Positions 8,314-15,762 of a stretch of 64,000 nucleotides of DNA are shown here, piece after piece; the first letter of the stretch is position 1; every line of letters starts with the position of its first letter. The DNA is from Paenibacillus aestuarii. GTDB lineage: Bacteria > Bacillota > Bacilli > Paenibacillales > NBRC-103111. A program made the position numbers and the translations under genes. The stretch spans positions 1-64,000 of the forward strand of contig NZ_JAQFVF010000050.1 in assembly GCF_027789125.1 (NCBI RefSeq). Direction: 5' to 3'. Below the pieces are notes generated by a model, which was not told the DNA's origin, did not search any database, and was given only the letters and a program-made list of their open reading frames with translations.

Positions 8314-8927
8314 TGACAGGTGTCATATTAGCAGGTGGTATGAATCGGCGAATGGGAGGCCGGTTGAAGGCGCTGCTTCCCGTGCAGGGCAAGCCGCTGA
8401 TTGTTAGGCAGCTGGAAGAGATGGCAATCTGCTGCCCGGAGATCCTTGTCGTTACTAACGCACAAGACGCGCTGCAGCCGTACCTAGATAGCGTCAAAGC
8501 AGCTAATGTGCGTTGTATCGGTGACCAGTTCACCGGAACTGGGCCGCTCGGCGGCATTCATGCCGCTGCGCAGGCAGCTGGCGAAGCGCTGATGTGGGTG
8601 GTTGGCTGTGATATGCCCTATATTTCATCAGCGGCCGCTGTCGCGATGGAGCGAATCGTCAAAGCGAGGAACTGTGAAGCGGCGATACCTGCTCTTGAAG
8701 GGCGTCTGCACCCGCTGCACGGCCTATATACCCGCGTGATCGGTGCAAAGGCGGAGACGCTGCTCGCGAGCGGGCAGTACCGATTGATGGGTTTGCTTGA
8801 GCAGTTAGACTGGTCGGAGCTGGACGCGCCTTTTTTTGCGCAGTACGGAATTGGCACGAACTTTGCCGCGAATATGAATACGCCGGAACAATATAAGGAA
8901 TTGCTAGGTTTTTGTCAGGAAATATGA
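8310..8927 (+). CDS. mobA: molybdenum cofactor guanylyltransferase MobA
   Basis: A 205-aa nucleotidyltransferase that attaches GMP from GTP to molybdopterin. The nucleotide-binding signature TGVILAGGMNRRMGG is at the N-terminus, Mg-binding VVGCDMPY follows at about residue 97, and LHPLHGLYTR comes later, all in family order. The start was set at ATG 8310, which overlaps the MOSC stop as ATGA; an upstream TTG at 8268 would extend into the MOSC gene and is less likely. Translation is probably coupled to the preceding gene. Confidence 0.92.
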   Translation: MMTGVILAGGMNRRMGGRLKALLPVQGKPLIVRQLEEMAICCPEILVVTNAQDALQPYLDSVKAANVRCIGDQFTGTGPLGGIHAAAQAAGEALMWVVGCDMPYISSAAAVAMERIVKARNCEAAIPALEGRLHPLHGLYTRVIGAKAETLLASGQYRLMGLLEQLDWSELDAPFFAQYGIGTNFAANMNTPEQYKELLGFCQEI

Positions 8928-8956
8928 CATAATATTGGTGAAAGGGGTGAACTCCG

Positions 8957-9961
8957 ATGCCAAAGTTGTTAGTTGATCGTTTTGGACGTATGCATGATTA
9001 TTTGCGAATTTCTGTAACGGATCGTTGCAATTTGCGCTGTGTATATTGCATGCCGGAAGAGGGCATGGAATTTGAGCCTGAGGAAAGGCTGCTAACGTTT
9101 GAGGAAATTACCGAGGTTGTCCGTGTTTTGGCGGGGCTTGGGGTGCGAAAGCTGCGATTGACCGGCGGAGAGCCCTTGGTACGTAAAAATTTGGAGCAGC
9201 TGATCGGCATGCTTTCACAGATTCCAGGGATTGAAGATATTGCGCTGACCACGAACGGAATCTATTTCGCTTCGCGGGCTGAAAAGCTGCGTGCTGCCGG
9301 ATTGACCCGTGTAAATATAAGCTTGGATTCTTTAAAAGCGGACCGTTTTTCGCTCATTACGCGTGGCGGCGATATCCGCCGTGTACTCGATAGTATTGAA
9401 GCGGCTCATCGCGTCGGGCTGTCGCCGATCAAGCTGAATGTCGTGCTGATGAAGGGCATTAATGATGATGAAATCGAAGATTTCCTGCAAATGACCATAG
9501 ATCGACCGGTACAGGTCCGGTTTATTGAATATATGCCAATTGGCCACCAAGATGATATCTGGAAAAATCGCTATTTGCCGTTATCGACGGTGTTGGAACG
9601 ATGTGCAGAGAAGGGCTGGACTGCAGCGCCATCCGAGTCTGTGTATGGCAACGGACCGTCGCAAAATTTCCGGATTGAAGGCGCCTTGGGCTCCTTCGGC
9701 TTGATTCACCCGATCAGCGATCATTTCTGTGAGACGTGCAACAGGCTGCGGATCACAGCTGATGGCAATGTGAAGCCTTGTTTGTACTGGTCGGATGAAT
9801 TTAATGTTCGTAAATATATTGGCGATGATGCTGCGGTGGAAGATTTGTTCTTCCGGGCGTTGGACATTAAACCGCAAAATCATGAAATGGCGGAAGCGCT
9901 AATGAATCAAGATCAGTCCCATACACCAACGCTGCGGCGCATGTCGCAAATCGGCGGTTAG
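8957..9961 (+). CDS. moaA: GTP 3',8-cyclase MoaA
   Basis: A 334-aa radical SAM enzyme catalysing the first step of molybdopterin synthesis, GTP to 3',8-cyclo-GTP. The N-terminal 4Fe-4S site is DRCNLRCVYCMPEEG (CxxxCxxC), the SAM-binding LTGGEP follows, and the second cluster is in the C-terminal HFCETCNRLRIT with C-LYW downstream. Length is normal for the family. GGGGTGA stands well placed before ATG 8957. No moaC, moaB, moaD/E or moeB gene is in the window, so other steps must be encoded elsewhere. Confidence 0.97.
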   Translation: MPKLLVDRFGRMHDYLRISVTDRCNLRCVYCMPEEGMEFEPEERLLTFEEITEVVRVLAGLGVRKLRLTGGEPLVRKNLEQLIGMLSQIPGIEDIALTTNGIYFASRAEKLRAAGLTRVNISLDSLKADRFSLITRGGDIRRVLDSIEAAHRVGLSPIKLNVVLMKGINDDEIEDFLQMTIDRPVQVRFIEYMPIGHQDDIWKNRYLPLSTVLERCAEKGWTAAPSESVYGNGPSQNFRIEGALGSFGLIHPISDHFCETCNRLRITADGNVKPCLYWSDEFNVRKYIGDDAAVEDLFFRALDIKPQNHEMAEALMNQDQSHTPTLRRMSQIGG

Positions 9962-9984
9962 TCGGTAGGAGGCATGAAGGGGAA

Positions 9985-11286
9985 GTGAGCAGCGAAAGCA
10001 AATTGAAGTTCGGCCGCGACGTGATTTCGGTCGAGGATGCCCGTACAAGGCTATATCCGCACGCCGCCAAGATGGCAATTGAATATGTGCCCTTAACCCA
10101 AGCGTTCGGCCGCAGGCTTGCCGTAGATGTGTACGCGGACCATCCCGTGCCGCATTTTCGCAGGTCGGGTGTGGATGGCTATGCCGTTCGCACTGCGGAT
10201 ATCAGGCACGCTGCGCCGGAATCCCCTGTATCCTTGGAAGTTATCGAGCGGATTCCGAGCGGTACGATGCCTAAGCTGACAGTCGGAGCGGGTCAAGCCG
10301 CGCGGATCATGACGGGGGCGCCAGTACCGGATGGCGCGGATTGCGTCGTCATGCTGGAGATGACGGACTCACTGCAGGATGCGGGAGCGGGCGCTGTTGG
10401 TGGCGCTGATGCTGCTGGTTCTGGTGCTGGTACAAATGTCAGCATTAAAAAGAACTTGCCGACCGGCAGCAACATTACGCCAATTGCCGGTGAAATCACC
10501 GCCGGTGAGCTGCTGCTGCCACGGGGCAGTTTGCTCGGGCCGGGCGAGGCGGCGATTTTGGCCACATTCGGCTATAGTGAGGTTCCGGTGAGCCGGAAGC
10601 CAAACGTGGCCATATTCTCCACGGGTTCCGAGCTGTTGAACGTCGCCGATGCACTGGCGCCCGGACGCATCCGCAACAGCAACAGTTACATGCTGGCGGC
10701 ACAAGTGGAGGCTGCGGGCGGTGTGCCGCATATATGGCCGGCGCTCCCTGATGACGCGAATCAAGTGCAGGAAGCGCTGAAGCGTGCTTTAACGGCAGCG
10801 GACTTGGTGATCACCTCCGGGGGCGTATCTGTCGGGGATTATGACGTGCTGGTGGAGGTGTTCGGCCAGTGGGACGGCCGCTTGCTGTTCAATAAGGTGG
10901 CCATGCGGCCTGGTACGCCAACTAGCGCAGCGCTTTGGCAGGATAAGCTGCTGCTTGCCCTGTCCGGCAACCCTGGCGCATCTTACGTCGGATTCGAGCT
11001 GTTTGCCAAGCCGCTGCTGAAGGCGATGCTCGGATGTGCCGAGCCTTGTGCGCAGACCGTGTCCGCCTATTTGGATGCAGATTATGGCAAAGCTTCGGCA
11101 TATCCGCGCTATGTACGAGGGACGATGCGTATCAGGGAAGGGCAGCTCTGGGTCAAGCCGGCCGGGATCGATAAATCAAGCGTCATGGTGTCCATTAAAG
11201 ATGCGGATTGTTTGATCAGGCTTCCCGCAGGCGGGCAAGGCTTTCAGCGCGGCGAACTTGTCAAAATTGATCTTGTCCACTCATGA
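9985..11286 (+). CDS. moeA: molybdopterin molybdenumtransferase MoeA
   Basis: A 433-aa enzyme that inserts molybdate into adenylylated molybdopterin. Recognised parts include HFRRSGVDGYAVRT, the IMTGAPVPDGAD loop, IFSTGSELL, the Mo-binding VITSGGVSVGDYDV and LLALSGNPGASYVGF. An extra Gly/Ala-rich stretch at about residues 133-147 (AGAGAVGGADAAGSG) is a low-complexity insertion between conserved blocks. The GTG start at 9985 is 12 bases from TAGGAGG. A four-codon ATG mini-ORF at 9974-9988 overlaps the GTG, which may couple translation. A terminator follows directly. Confidence 0.94.
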   Translation: MSSESKLKFGRDVISVEDARTRLYPHAAKMAIEYVPLTQAFGRRLAVDVYADHPVPHFRRSGVDGYAVRTADIRHAAPESPVSLEVIERIPSGTMPKLTVGAGQAARIMTGAPVPDGADCVVMLEMTDSLQDAGAGAVGGADAAGSGAGTNVSIKKNLPTGSNITPIAGEITAGELLLPRGSLLGPGEAAILATFGYSEVPVSRKPNVAIFSTGSELLNVADALAPGRIRNSNSYMLAAQVEAAGGVPHIWPALPDDANQVQEALKRALTAADLVITSGGVSVGDYDVLVEVFGQWDGRLLFNKVAMRPGTPTSAALWQDKLLLALSGNPGASYVGFELFAKPLLKAMLGCAEPCAQTVSAYLDADYGKASAYPRYVRGTMRIREGQLWVKPAGIDKSSVMVSIKDADCLIRLPAGGQGFQRGELVKIDLVHS

Positions 11287-11319
11287 CTTTCCGCCCTTCA
11301 TGGCGGGGGTCTTTTTTTA
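11283..11319 (+). terminator. Rho-independent terminator of the molybdenum-cofactor operon
   Basis: GAC-TTCCGCC and GGCGGGGG-TC pair around a CTTCAT loop, followed by TTTTTTT, overlapping the moeA stop region. Confidence 0.85.
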
Positions 11320-11396
11320 TGTCAAAAAGTCTGTCGATGTCTGCTTCTTGAACTTGGAAACAGGTTCACGACAGGCCGACGGGAGTATGACTCGGA

Positions 11397-11546
11397 TTAG
11401 AATGTGAATGTGCGAAGGATGATAACAAGCAGTACAAACAGAACCAGAACAACGCCGGCCGAATTCCAAGACTGGACGATTGCCCTGCTGCCCGGTTCCT
11501 TCTGTTGGCTGGCTGGTGGACAGTCCGTCTTCCTGCAGCGCAGCAA
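11397..11546 (-). CDS. YjcZ-like mini-protein with irregular N-terminus
   Basis: Reading this frame gives 49 residues ending in WNSAGVVLVLFVLLVIILRT, which closely parallels the tail of the YjcZ-like protein at 1028-1153 (NSAAAILVLFILLVI). The only in-frame start is TTG 11546, with no clear ribosome binding site. The N-terminal half lacks the usual Gly/Ala run and has Cys, Lys and Pro instead. A second frame beginning ATG 11559 reads across it in a different phase. It may be a functional divergent paralogue, or a decayed copy that lost its start through a frameshift. Read against the similar gene, the hydrophobic part is well supported and the start is not. Confidence 0.45.
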   Translation of the reverse strand: MLRCRKTDCPPASQQKEPGSRAIVQSWNSAGVVLVLFVLLVIILRTFTF

Positions 11547-11603
11547 TCATTAAAATCATATTTTATATTGAAATATCAGAGGGACTGCCGTACACTTTGA
11601 ACC

Positions 11604-12830
11604 ATGCAGGTAATCTTTGACAGAAAGAGTGATCGCCGAATGAATGAAATTCGTACTTTGGTAAAGGAAGAATTCTATGAAAGCACGATCCTGTCTGAGT
11701 TTGCTTTTCAATATGAATTAACCGCAGAAGAACGGGCGGAACGGCTGGAAGGGAACGATAATAATCAGGTTCTGGGATACTTCATTGATGGCAGCTTGGC
11801 CGCCAAACTGATCATTATCCCCTTATCTACTTGGCTGAATGGCAAGCAGTTTGCTATGGGTGGGATCGCTGGCGTCGCGACTTGGCCTGAATACCGGCGG
11901 AACGGAATGGTCGGCCAGCTTCTGGGGCAGACGCTCCGGATGATGAAAGAAGCGGGACAGACGGTGTCGTTCCTGCACCCGTTTAAGTTCGAATTTTATC
12001 GCAAATTCGGCTGGGAGACGTATATCGAATATTTAAAATATGAAATCCCTGTGGATAAGCTGCCTCGATTCCAAGCACCGGAAGGCAGCAGTGTCCGACG
12101 CATTGAGAAAAACTGGGAGCTGCTGAACCCGCTTTACGAGGCGCATGCACAGCGTTATAACGGCATGTTAGTACGGGATGAGGCATGGTGGAATCAACGC
12201 TATTTCAAGTCAAAGAAGGGGATCACCGCGATTTATCGCGATACCCAGGGAGAGCCGAAAGGCTACGTGTTCTATCAAGTTAAAGAACGCGTGATGACGA
12301 TTCATGAATTCGTGTATTTGGATGAGGAAGCTAGACGTGGATTGTGGAAATTCCTGGGGGATCATGATTCTATGATCAATAAGGTTGAAATGAACGCGCC
12401 TAAGGACGATGAACTGGCGTTCCTGGTTCCCGATCCGAGATTCAAGCAGGAGGTCATTCCTTACTTCTCAGCGAGAATTGTGGATGTGGCGGAATTTGTG
12501 AATACGTATCCGTTTGCAGCTAGAGAAAGGGCGGAGGCGATCTATTTGAAAGTCTCCGATGCGCATGCGGAATGGAATGAGGGCGTATTTCGTTTGGACT
12601 TTACCGGCAACGGAACGTCTGCGCAGGCGCTTAAGCTGGCCGAGGAAGAGATTCCGTCAGGCGCGAGCGTTGTCAGCGGTTCCATTCAAGCGCTATCGGC
12701 GCTGTTGATCGGCTATCAGAAGGCGGGTTTCCTGGCGCGAATCGGGCGGTTGCAGGGCATGCCGGAGGCGATCGCTAGGCTGGAAGCGGCTATTCCGGAG
12801 CGGGTTACTTATTTGGCGGACTTTTTTTAG
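11604..12830 (+). CDS. Eis-type GNAT N-acetyltransferase
   Basis: A 408-aa protein of the Eis/enhanced-intracellular-survival group: two GNAT lobes followed by an SCP2-like C-terminal domain. The acetyl-CoA loop is GVATWPEYRRNGMVGQL (about residues 91-107) and the family signature HPFKFEFYRKFGWE follows. The C-terminal third (SGASVVSGSIQALSALLIGY) matches the sterol-carrier-like domain. Eis enzymes acetylate amines, including aminoglycosides and other polyamines; the substrate here is unknown. ATG 11604 has little ribosome binding site support, and ATG 11640 (MNEIRTLVKEEFYE) is an equally good start. Confidence 0.85.
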   Translation: MQVIFDRKSDRRMNEIRTLVKEEFYESTILSEFAFQYELTAEERAERLEGNDNNQVLGYFIDGSLAAKLIIIPLSTWLNGKQFAMGGIAGVATWPEYRRNGMVGQLLGQTLRMMKEAGQTVSFLHPFKFEFYRKFGWETYIEYLKYEIPVDKLPRFQAPEGSSVRRIEKNWELLNPLYEAHAQRYNGMLVRDEAWWNQRYFKSKKGITAIYRDTQGEPKGYVFYQVKERVMTIHEFVYLDEEARRGLWKFLGDHDSMINKVEMNAPKDDELAFLVPDPRFKQEVIPYFSARIVDVAEFVNTYPFAARERAEAIYLKVSDAHAEWNEGVFRLDFTGNGTSAQALKLAEEEIPSGASVVSGSIQALSALLIGYQKAGFLARIGRLQGMPEAIARLEAAIPERVTYLADFF

Positions 12831-12865
12831 ATGCTGCGGCAGTTGGCAGGCTTCCATAGCCGAAA

Positions 12866-12966
12866 GTCCGTTCCGTTAATCAGGTGAACTGAGGCTGAGC
12901 GGAATGGACCGCGCCAGTTAGCAAAAATGCAGGCAAGGGAGCGAACCCCATGCCTGCATTTTTTTT
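12866..12966 (+). terminator. Tandem hairpins ending in a Rho-independent terminator
   Basis: A first imperfect hairpin (GTCCGTTCCG at 12866 with CGGAATGGAC at 12900) is followed by a classic terminator, AAAAATGCAGGCA paired with TGCCTGCATTTTT, then T residues at 12957-12966. It ends the acetyltransferase gene. Confidence 0.8.
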
Positions 12967-13041
12967 ACTTGAAGTTGCCGTCCGCGGCCCAAACAGCCAT
13001 TATAAGTGGGCAAATTCTCGTTACTTGGTTTAGAAGAAATT

Positions 13042-13074
13042 AAAAAGGCTATGAAAACTTCTTCATAGCCTTTT
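13042..13074 (-). terminator. Rho-independent terminator of the 3D-domain gene
   Basis: Read on the minus strand, AAAAGGCTATGAAG pairs with TTCATAGCCTTTTT, followed by TAATTTCTTC. It starts 13 bases past the stop of the gene at 13087. Confidence 0.85.
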
Positions 13075-13086
13075 ACCTTTTGTAAT

Positions 13087-13878
13087 TCAATTTGGCAAGC
13101 GGTAAACTTTGATTGTTTGAACTCCGAATTTCTGCAAAGCATCCTTAGAACCAGGCATGTAGATATCAACATGATTGCCTTTGACGGAACCGCCTGTGTC
13201 TGTGGCATAAACATACATACCGCCGGTAGGCAAACCGTTAAAATCATAGCCTTCAATGTAAAGTTTGGAGCCTAGTGGAATGACGCTCGGATCAACAGCG
13301 ACGGTGCCAAGTTTTAATGGGTTACCCATATAATCATAAGCGCCATAGCCGCCGTTTTCTGACGGATCGGAGGAGTATACGGTAGCTTGAAACTGTTCAT
13401 AGTCTGGTGGATGATAATTACCGTCTTTGTTCAAGATGGCGAGCTTGCTGCTTGAATCCCAATGCACAGGAATGTCGGAGGCCTGTGTAATAAACCGCAA
13501 AGGCACATATACGCGGCCATTCTGATATTCAGCGTGCGTGTCCATTTCCACCTGTTGATTGTCAATTTGGGCTTCATTTTGACCGGATGTCAACGTGATC
13601 GAATGTTTGTCATTGTTAAGTGTGACTTGCACCTGGTCGCCTTCCTTCTTCCAATCCAGCGAATAACCAAGCTGTTCCGTTACAAAACGGATCGGTACTT
13701 GTGTTGATTGATTCGCATCCAGGTAAGGCTGTGCGTCCGGAAAATGAACAAGACTATCGTTAATTTGGATCTTCACATCCATCCCCGCTGCATGGGCAGA
13801 AAATGGCGTGACAAAGCTGCCGACCATGACTGTCGCAAAAACAGCCAGGCATGATAGCCCCTTTGTAAGTCTATTCAA
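13087..13878 (-). CDS. secreted 3D-domain protein with copper-amine-oxidase-like N-terminal repeats
   Basis: A 263-aa exported cell-wall protein. A signal peptide (hydrophobic AVFATVMVGSFVTPFSAHA) is followed by a stalk of the Cu-amine-oxidase-N type (VPIRFVTEQLGY...VPLRFITQAS) and a C-terminal 3D domain with DPSVIPLGSKLYIEGY and ATDTGGSVKGNHVDIY, where the Asp residues are the lytic-transglycosylase-like active site shared with MltA and RpfB/YabE. The start was set at TTG 13878, which has AAGGAGG eight bases upstream; an in-frame ATG at 13896 abuts the riboswitch and lacks a ribosome binding site. The upstream aptamer indicates control by c-di-AMP, as for other wall-remodelling enzymes. Confidence 0.9.
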   Translation of the reverse strand: MNRLTKGLSCLAVFATVMVGSFVTPFSAHAAGMDVKIQINDSLVHFPDAQPYLDANQSTQVPIRFVTEQLGYSLDWKKEGDQVQVTLNNDKHSITLTSGQNEAQIDNQQVEMDTHAEYQNGRVYVPLRFITQASDIPVHWDSSSKLAILNKDGNYHPPDYEQFQATVYSSDPSENGGYGAYDYMGNPLKLGTVAVDPSVIPLGSKLYIEGYDFNGLPTGGMYVYATDTGGSVKGNHVDIYMPGSKDALQKFGVQTIKVYRLPN

Positions 13879-13896
13879 TTCGTATTCCTCCTTCAT

Positions 13897-14026
13897 GAGC
13901 CTTCGAGGTTAGTTGACGGGTTCGGGAAGAAGGTTCTCCCTAGTCTGCTTCAAAAATCAGCAAATATTCACCCCAAGTAAATCGTCCCCCGTACCGGCAC
14001 TTTGTCGGTGCACCGGATTCGGCTTC
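13897..14026 (-). promoter_or_regulatory. c-di-AMP riboswitch (ydaO/yuaA)
   Basis: Read on the minus strand, this leader contains hallmarks of the ydaO-yuaA aptamer: TTGGGGTGAAT, GGGAGAACCTTCTTCCC-GAACCCG, and CAACTAACCTCGAAGG before a closing P1 helix (AGCC/GGCT). It sits just ahead of the 3D-domain wall protein, a known target class. Binding of c-di-AMP normally lowers expression. The aptamer ends about eight bases before the ribosome binding site, with no intrinsic terminator hairpin visible between, so translational control or Rho use is possible. Confidence 0.9.
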
Positions 14027-14101
14027 AATTAGTCTAGCACTTTCTTTATATATGTAACAACGGGTAAATGTTGGTAAACCTGCAGGAGGAGCCGGATACT
14101 G

Positions 14102-14117
14102 GACCTAGGTCTAGGTT
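14102..14117 (+). promoter_or_regulatory. Candidate LiaR-type operator
   Basis: A perfect 10-bp palindrome GACCTAGGTC sits inside CCTAGGTCTAGG about 95 bases upstream of the PspA/LiaH-like gene. LiaR-type regulators bind inverted sites around GTCT/AGAC-like cores, and liaR itself lies 2.6 kb downstream. The assignment is by position and symmetry only. Confidence 0.35.
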
Positions 14118-14199
14118 GAAAAACAGTCGCGGGTCCGTTTAAGCCTGGTGTCGAATGTCTTACGATTAGAGCATGAAGATTAACGTGAGGAGCGGTCAC

Positions 14200-14817
14200 A
14201 TGAACATGCTGAATCGAATCGGAAAAATAGCAGAAGCTGCCTGGCATGACGCGATGCAGCACATAGATAAAGGAGGCTGCGGCCGGGATCAGGCCGCGCT
14301 GAAGGAATTGGAGCAGCGCTATGATGAAGCGCTGCAGCAAGCTTTCCGGCTGCGCCAGCTGCGCATGGACGCCGAAGAGCTCGCGCAGCTGCGCGGTGAA
14401 CAGGCGGAGCTCGCGATGCGCGCCGGCGAAGAAGAGATGGCGCGCATCGCTCTGCTGGAGCGGCAGCGCCAGCTTGAAGCGTGCGAGCTCTACCGCACGC
14501 AATACGCGAGCTGTCAGGACGAAGTCCTGGCACTCGCGGAGGCGCTGCGCCAGCTGCGGGCTGAGCTCGCAGCCGAGGAAGAGCGCGGCGGCTCGCAGGC
14601 GCCGCGGCAGGACGCTCGCGACACCTTGCGCGAGCTTGAGGTAGCCGGCCGCGAGCTCGGTCGGGAAGCACTGCAGGCGGTGCGCGAAGCAGGCCGCCTA
14701 TCGCGTGAGACGCTGAAGGAGGCCGGGGGCAACCTTCAGCAGGAGTGGCAGACGCTGCAGCGCAACATGCAGCAGGAGCGGCAGCATCGCCGCGACGATC
14801 CGCGCGGCAGAAAGTAG
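14200..14817 (+). CDS. PspA/LiaH-like membrane stress protein
   Basis: A 205-aa all-helical protein: an N-terminal amphipathic helix (MNMLNRIGKIAEAAWHDAM) then long Glu/Arg/Gln-rich coiled coil to the end, including VLALAEALRQLRAELAAEEE. This is the PspA/IM30/LiaH plan, and the position next to liaFSR supports it. In Bacillus, LiaH oligomerises at the membrane under envelope stress. It is shorter than B. subtilis LiaH (about 225 aa), and its base composition is clearly GC-richer than neighbours. The start was set at ATG 14200, preceded by GAGGAG; an upstream in-frame ATG at 14173 lacks support. Homology is inferred from heptads and context. Confidence 0.6.
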   Translation: MNMLNRIGKIAEAAWHDAMQHIDKGGCGRDQAALKELEQRYDEALQQAFRLRQLRMDAEELAQLRGEQAELAMRAGEEEMARIALLERQRQLEACELYRTQYASCQDEVLALAEALRQLRAELAAEEERGGSQAPRQDARDTLRELEVAGRELGREALQAVREAGRLSRETLKEAGGNLQQEWQTLQRNMQQERQHRRDDPRGRK

Positions 14818-14912
14818 CCGCGAAAGGCTGATGGCGATCGGATCCCCGCAGGTGGAAGCAGCAGTATAGACTGAGCGGCGACGCAGATTTGCGCGGCAAA
14901 AAGTAGCCGCGC
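14802..14912. repeat. Duplicated hairpin at and after the liaH-like stop codon
   Basis: The near-identical pieces at 14802-14822 and 14891-14912 each read GCGCGGCA, a short A-rich loop AAAGTA, then GCCGCG, so each folds into a stem-loop. The first contains the stop codon of the liaH-like gene. The tail of the gene seems to have been copied about 90 bp downstream. Confidence 0.6.
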
Positions 14913-14951
14913 AGATCCGCCAAGGCCTTGCTGCGCGAGGCAAATGTCTGC

Positions 14952-14980
14952 TTGGAGGCTGTCCGTACTTATGGTATGCT
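14952..14980 (+). promoter_or_regulatory. Possible promoter of liaFSR
   Basis: TTGGAG and TATGCT are spaced 17 bases apart, with an ATGG stretch before the -10 (extended type). The 3' end is 92 bases ahead of liaF. The -35 is weak. The zwf promoter at 19912-19940 uses the same TATGCT -10. Confidence 0.4.
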
Positions 14981-15071
14981 AGGATGAGTGTCGTGTAGGC
15001 TTTTTTATAAATAATAGAGTATCGCAATTGACGCATAGATCCGTTATATGGCAGCCAGAGGAGGTGCAGCT

Positions 15072-15734
15072 ATGGGAGAAGAATCCAAAAACAACCGCAA
15101 CCGCAATACAGCGCTGGTGCTTATTGGAGCCGGCCTTTTTTTGCTTCTGGATCATACGATCGGCTTTTTCCCTATTCTCGCGGCTGTTCTGATTCTGCTG
15201 GGCATTCATCGCCTTCGCTCGCGTAGAGAACGCAAAGGTTTCATCCTGATTGGCGTGGGGGTAGTCATTTTATTCGGCAATCATTTGACGATTATTATAT
15301 CCGTCATCTTAATCTCCTTGGGGCTATTTTTCATTCGTTCCAAGCAGGTGCACCGCGATGATACCTATATACAGAAGCAGAAGCTGATGGATAGCGTCAG
15401 GCTGGGCAGGGAGCCTTGGATTTTACGAAACTGCAGCACTTGGTATATCATTGGAGAAACTTATATGGATCTGTCTATGGCCATTTTGGAGCAAAGGGAC
15501 ACGACAGTCATCTTGCAAGGAGTCGTCGGCGACATCGATATTAAAGTGCCGGACGATATCGGCGTATCAGTGACATCTTCCGTTACCATGGGTCAGATTC
15601 AGATTGCAACGGAGCGGGAAACCGGCGTCATGAACAAATTGACATGGCAATCGGCGAATTATGAAAGCAGTGATCACCGGGTGAAACTTATAGTTTCTTA
15701 CATCGTAGGAGATATCAACATCAAGGTATTGTAA
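15072..15734 (+). CDS. liaF: LiaF-like inhibitor of the LiaRS system
   Basis: A 220-aa membrane protein with about four N-terminal hydrophobic helices (residues 12-100) and a soluble C-terminal domain (DUF2154/LiaF type) with VVGDIDIKVPDDIGVSV and, at the end, YIVGDINIKVL. LiaF proteins keep the LiaS kinase silent in the absence of envelope damage. The start was set at ATG 15072 with AGAGGAGG seven bases upstream; a more upstream ATG at 15048 lies before that site. It is the first gene of liaF-liaS-liaR, with 28 bases to liaS. Confidence 0.9.
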   Translation: MGEESKNNRNRNTALVLIGAGLFLLLDHTIGFFPILAAVLILLGIHRLRSRRERKGFILIGVGVVILFGNHLTIIISVILISLGLFFIRSKQVHRDDTYIQKQKLMDSVRLGREPWILRNCSTWYIIGETYMDLSMAILEQRDTTVILQGVVGDIDIKVPDDIGVSVTSSVTMGQIQIATERETGVMNKLTWQSANYESSDHRVKLIVSYIVGDINIKVL

Positions 15735-15762
15735 CGATAGATGTCGGGAGGGTCAGCGCACA

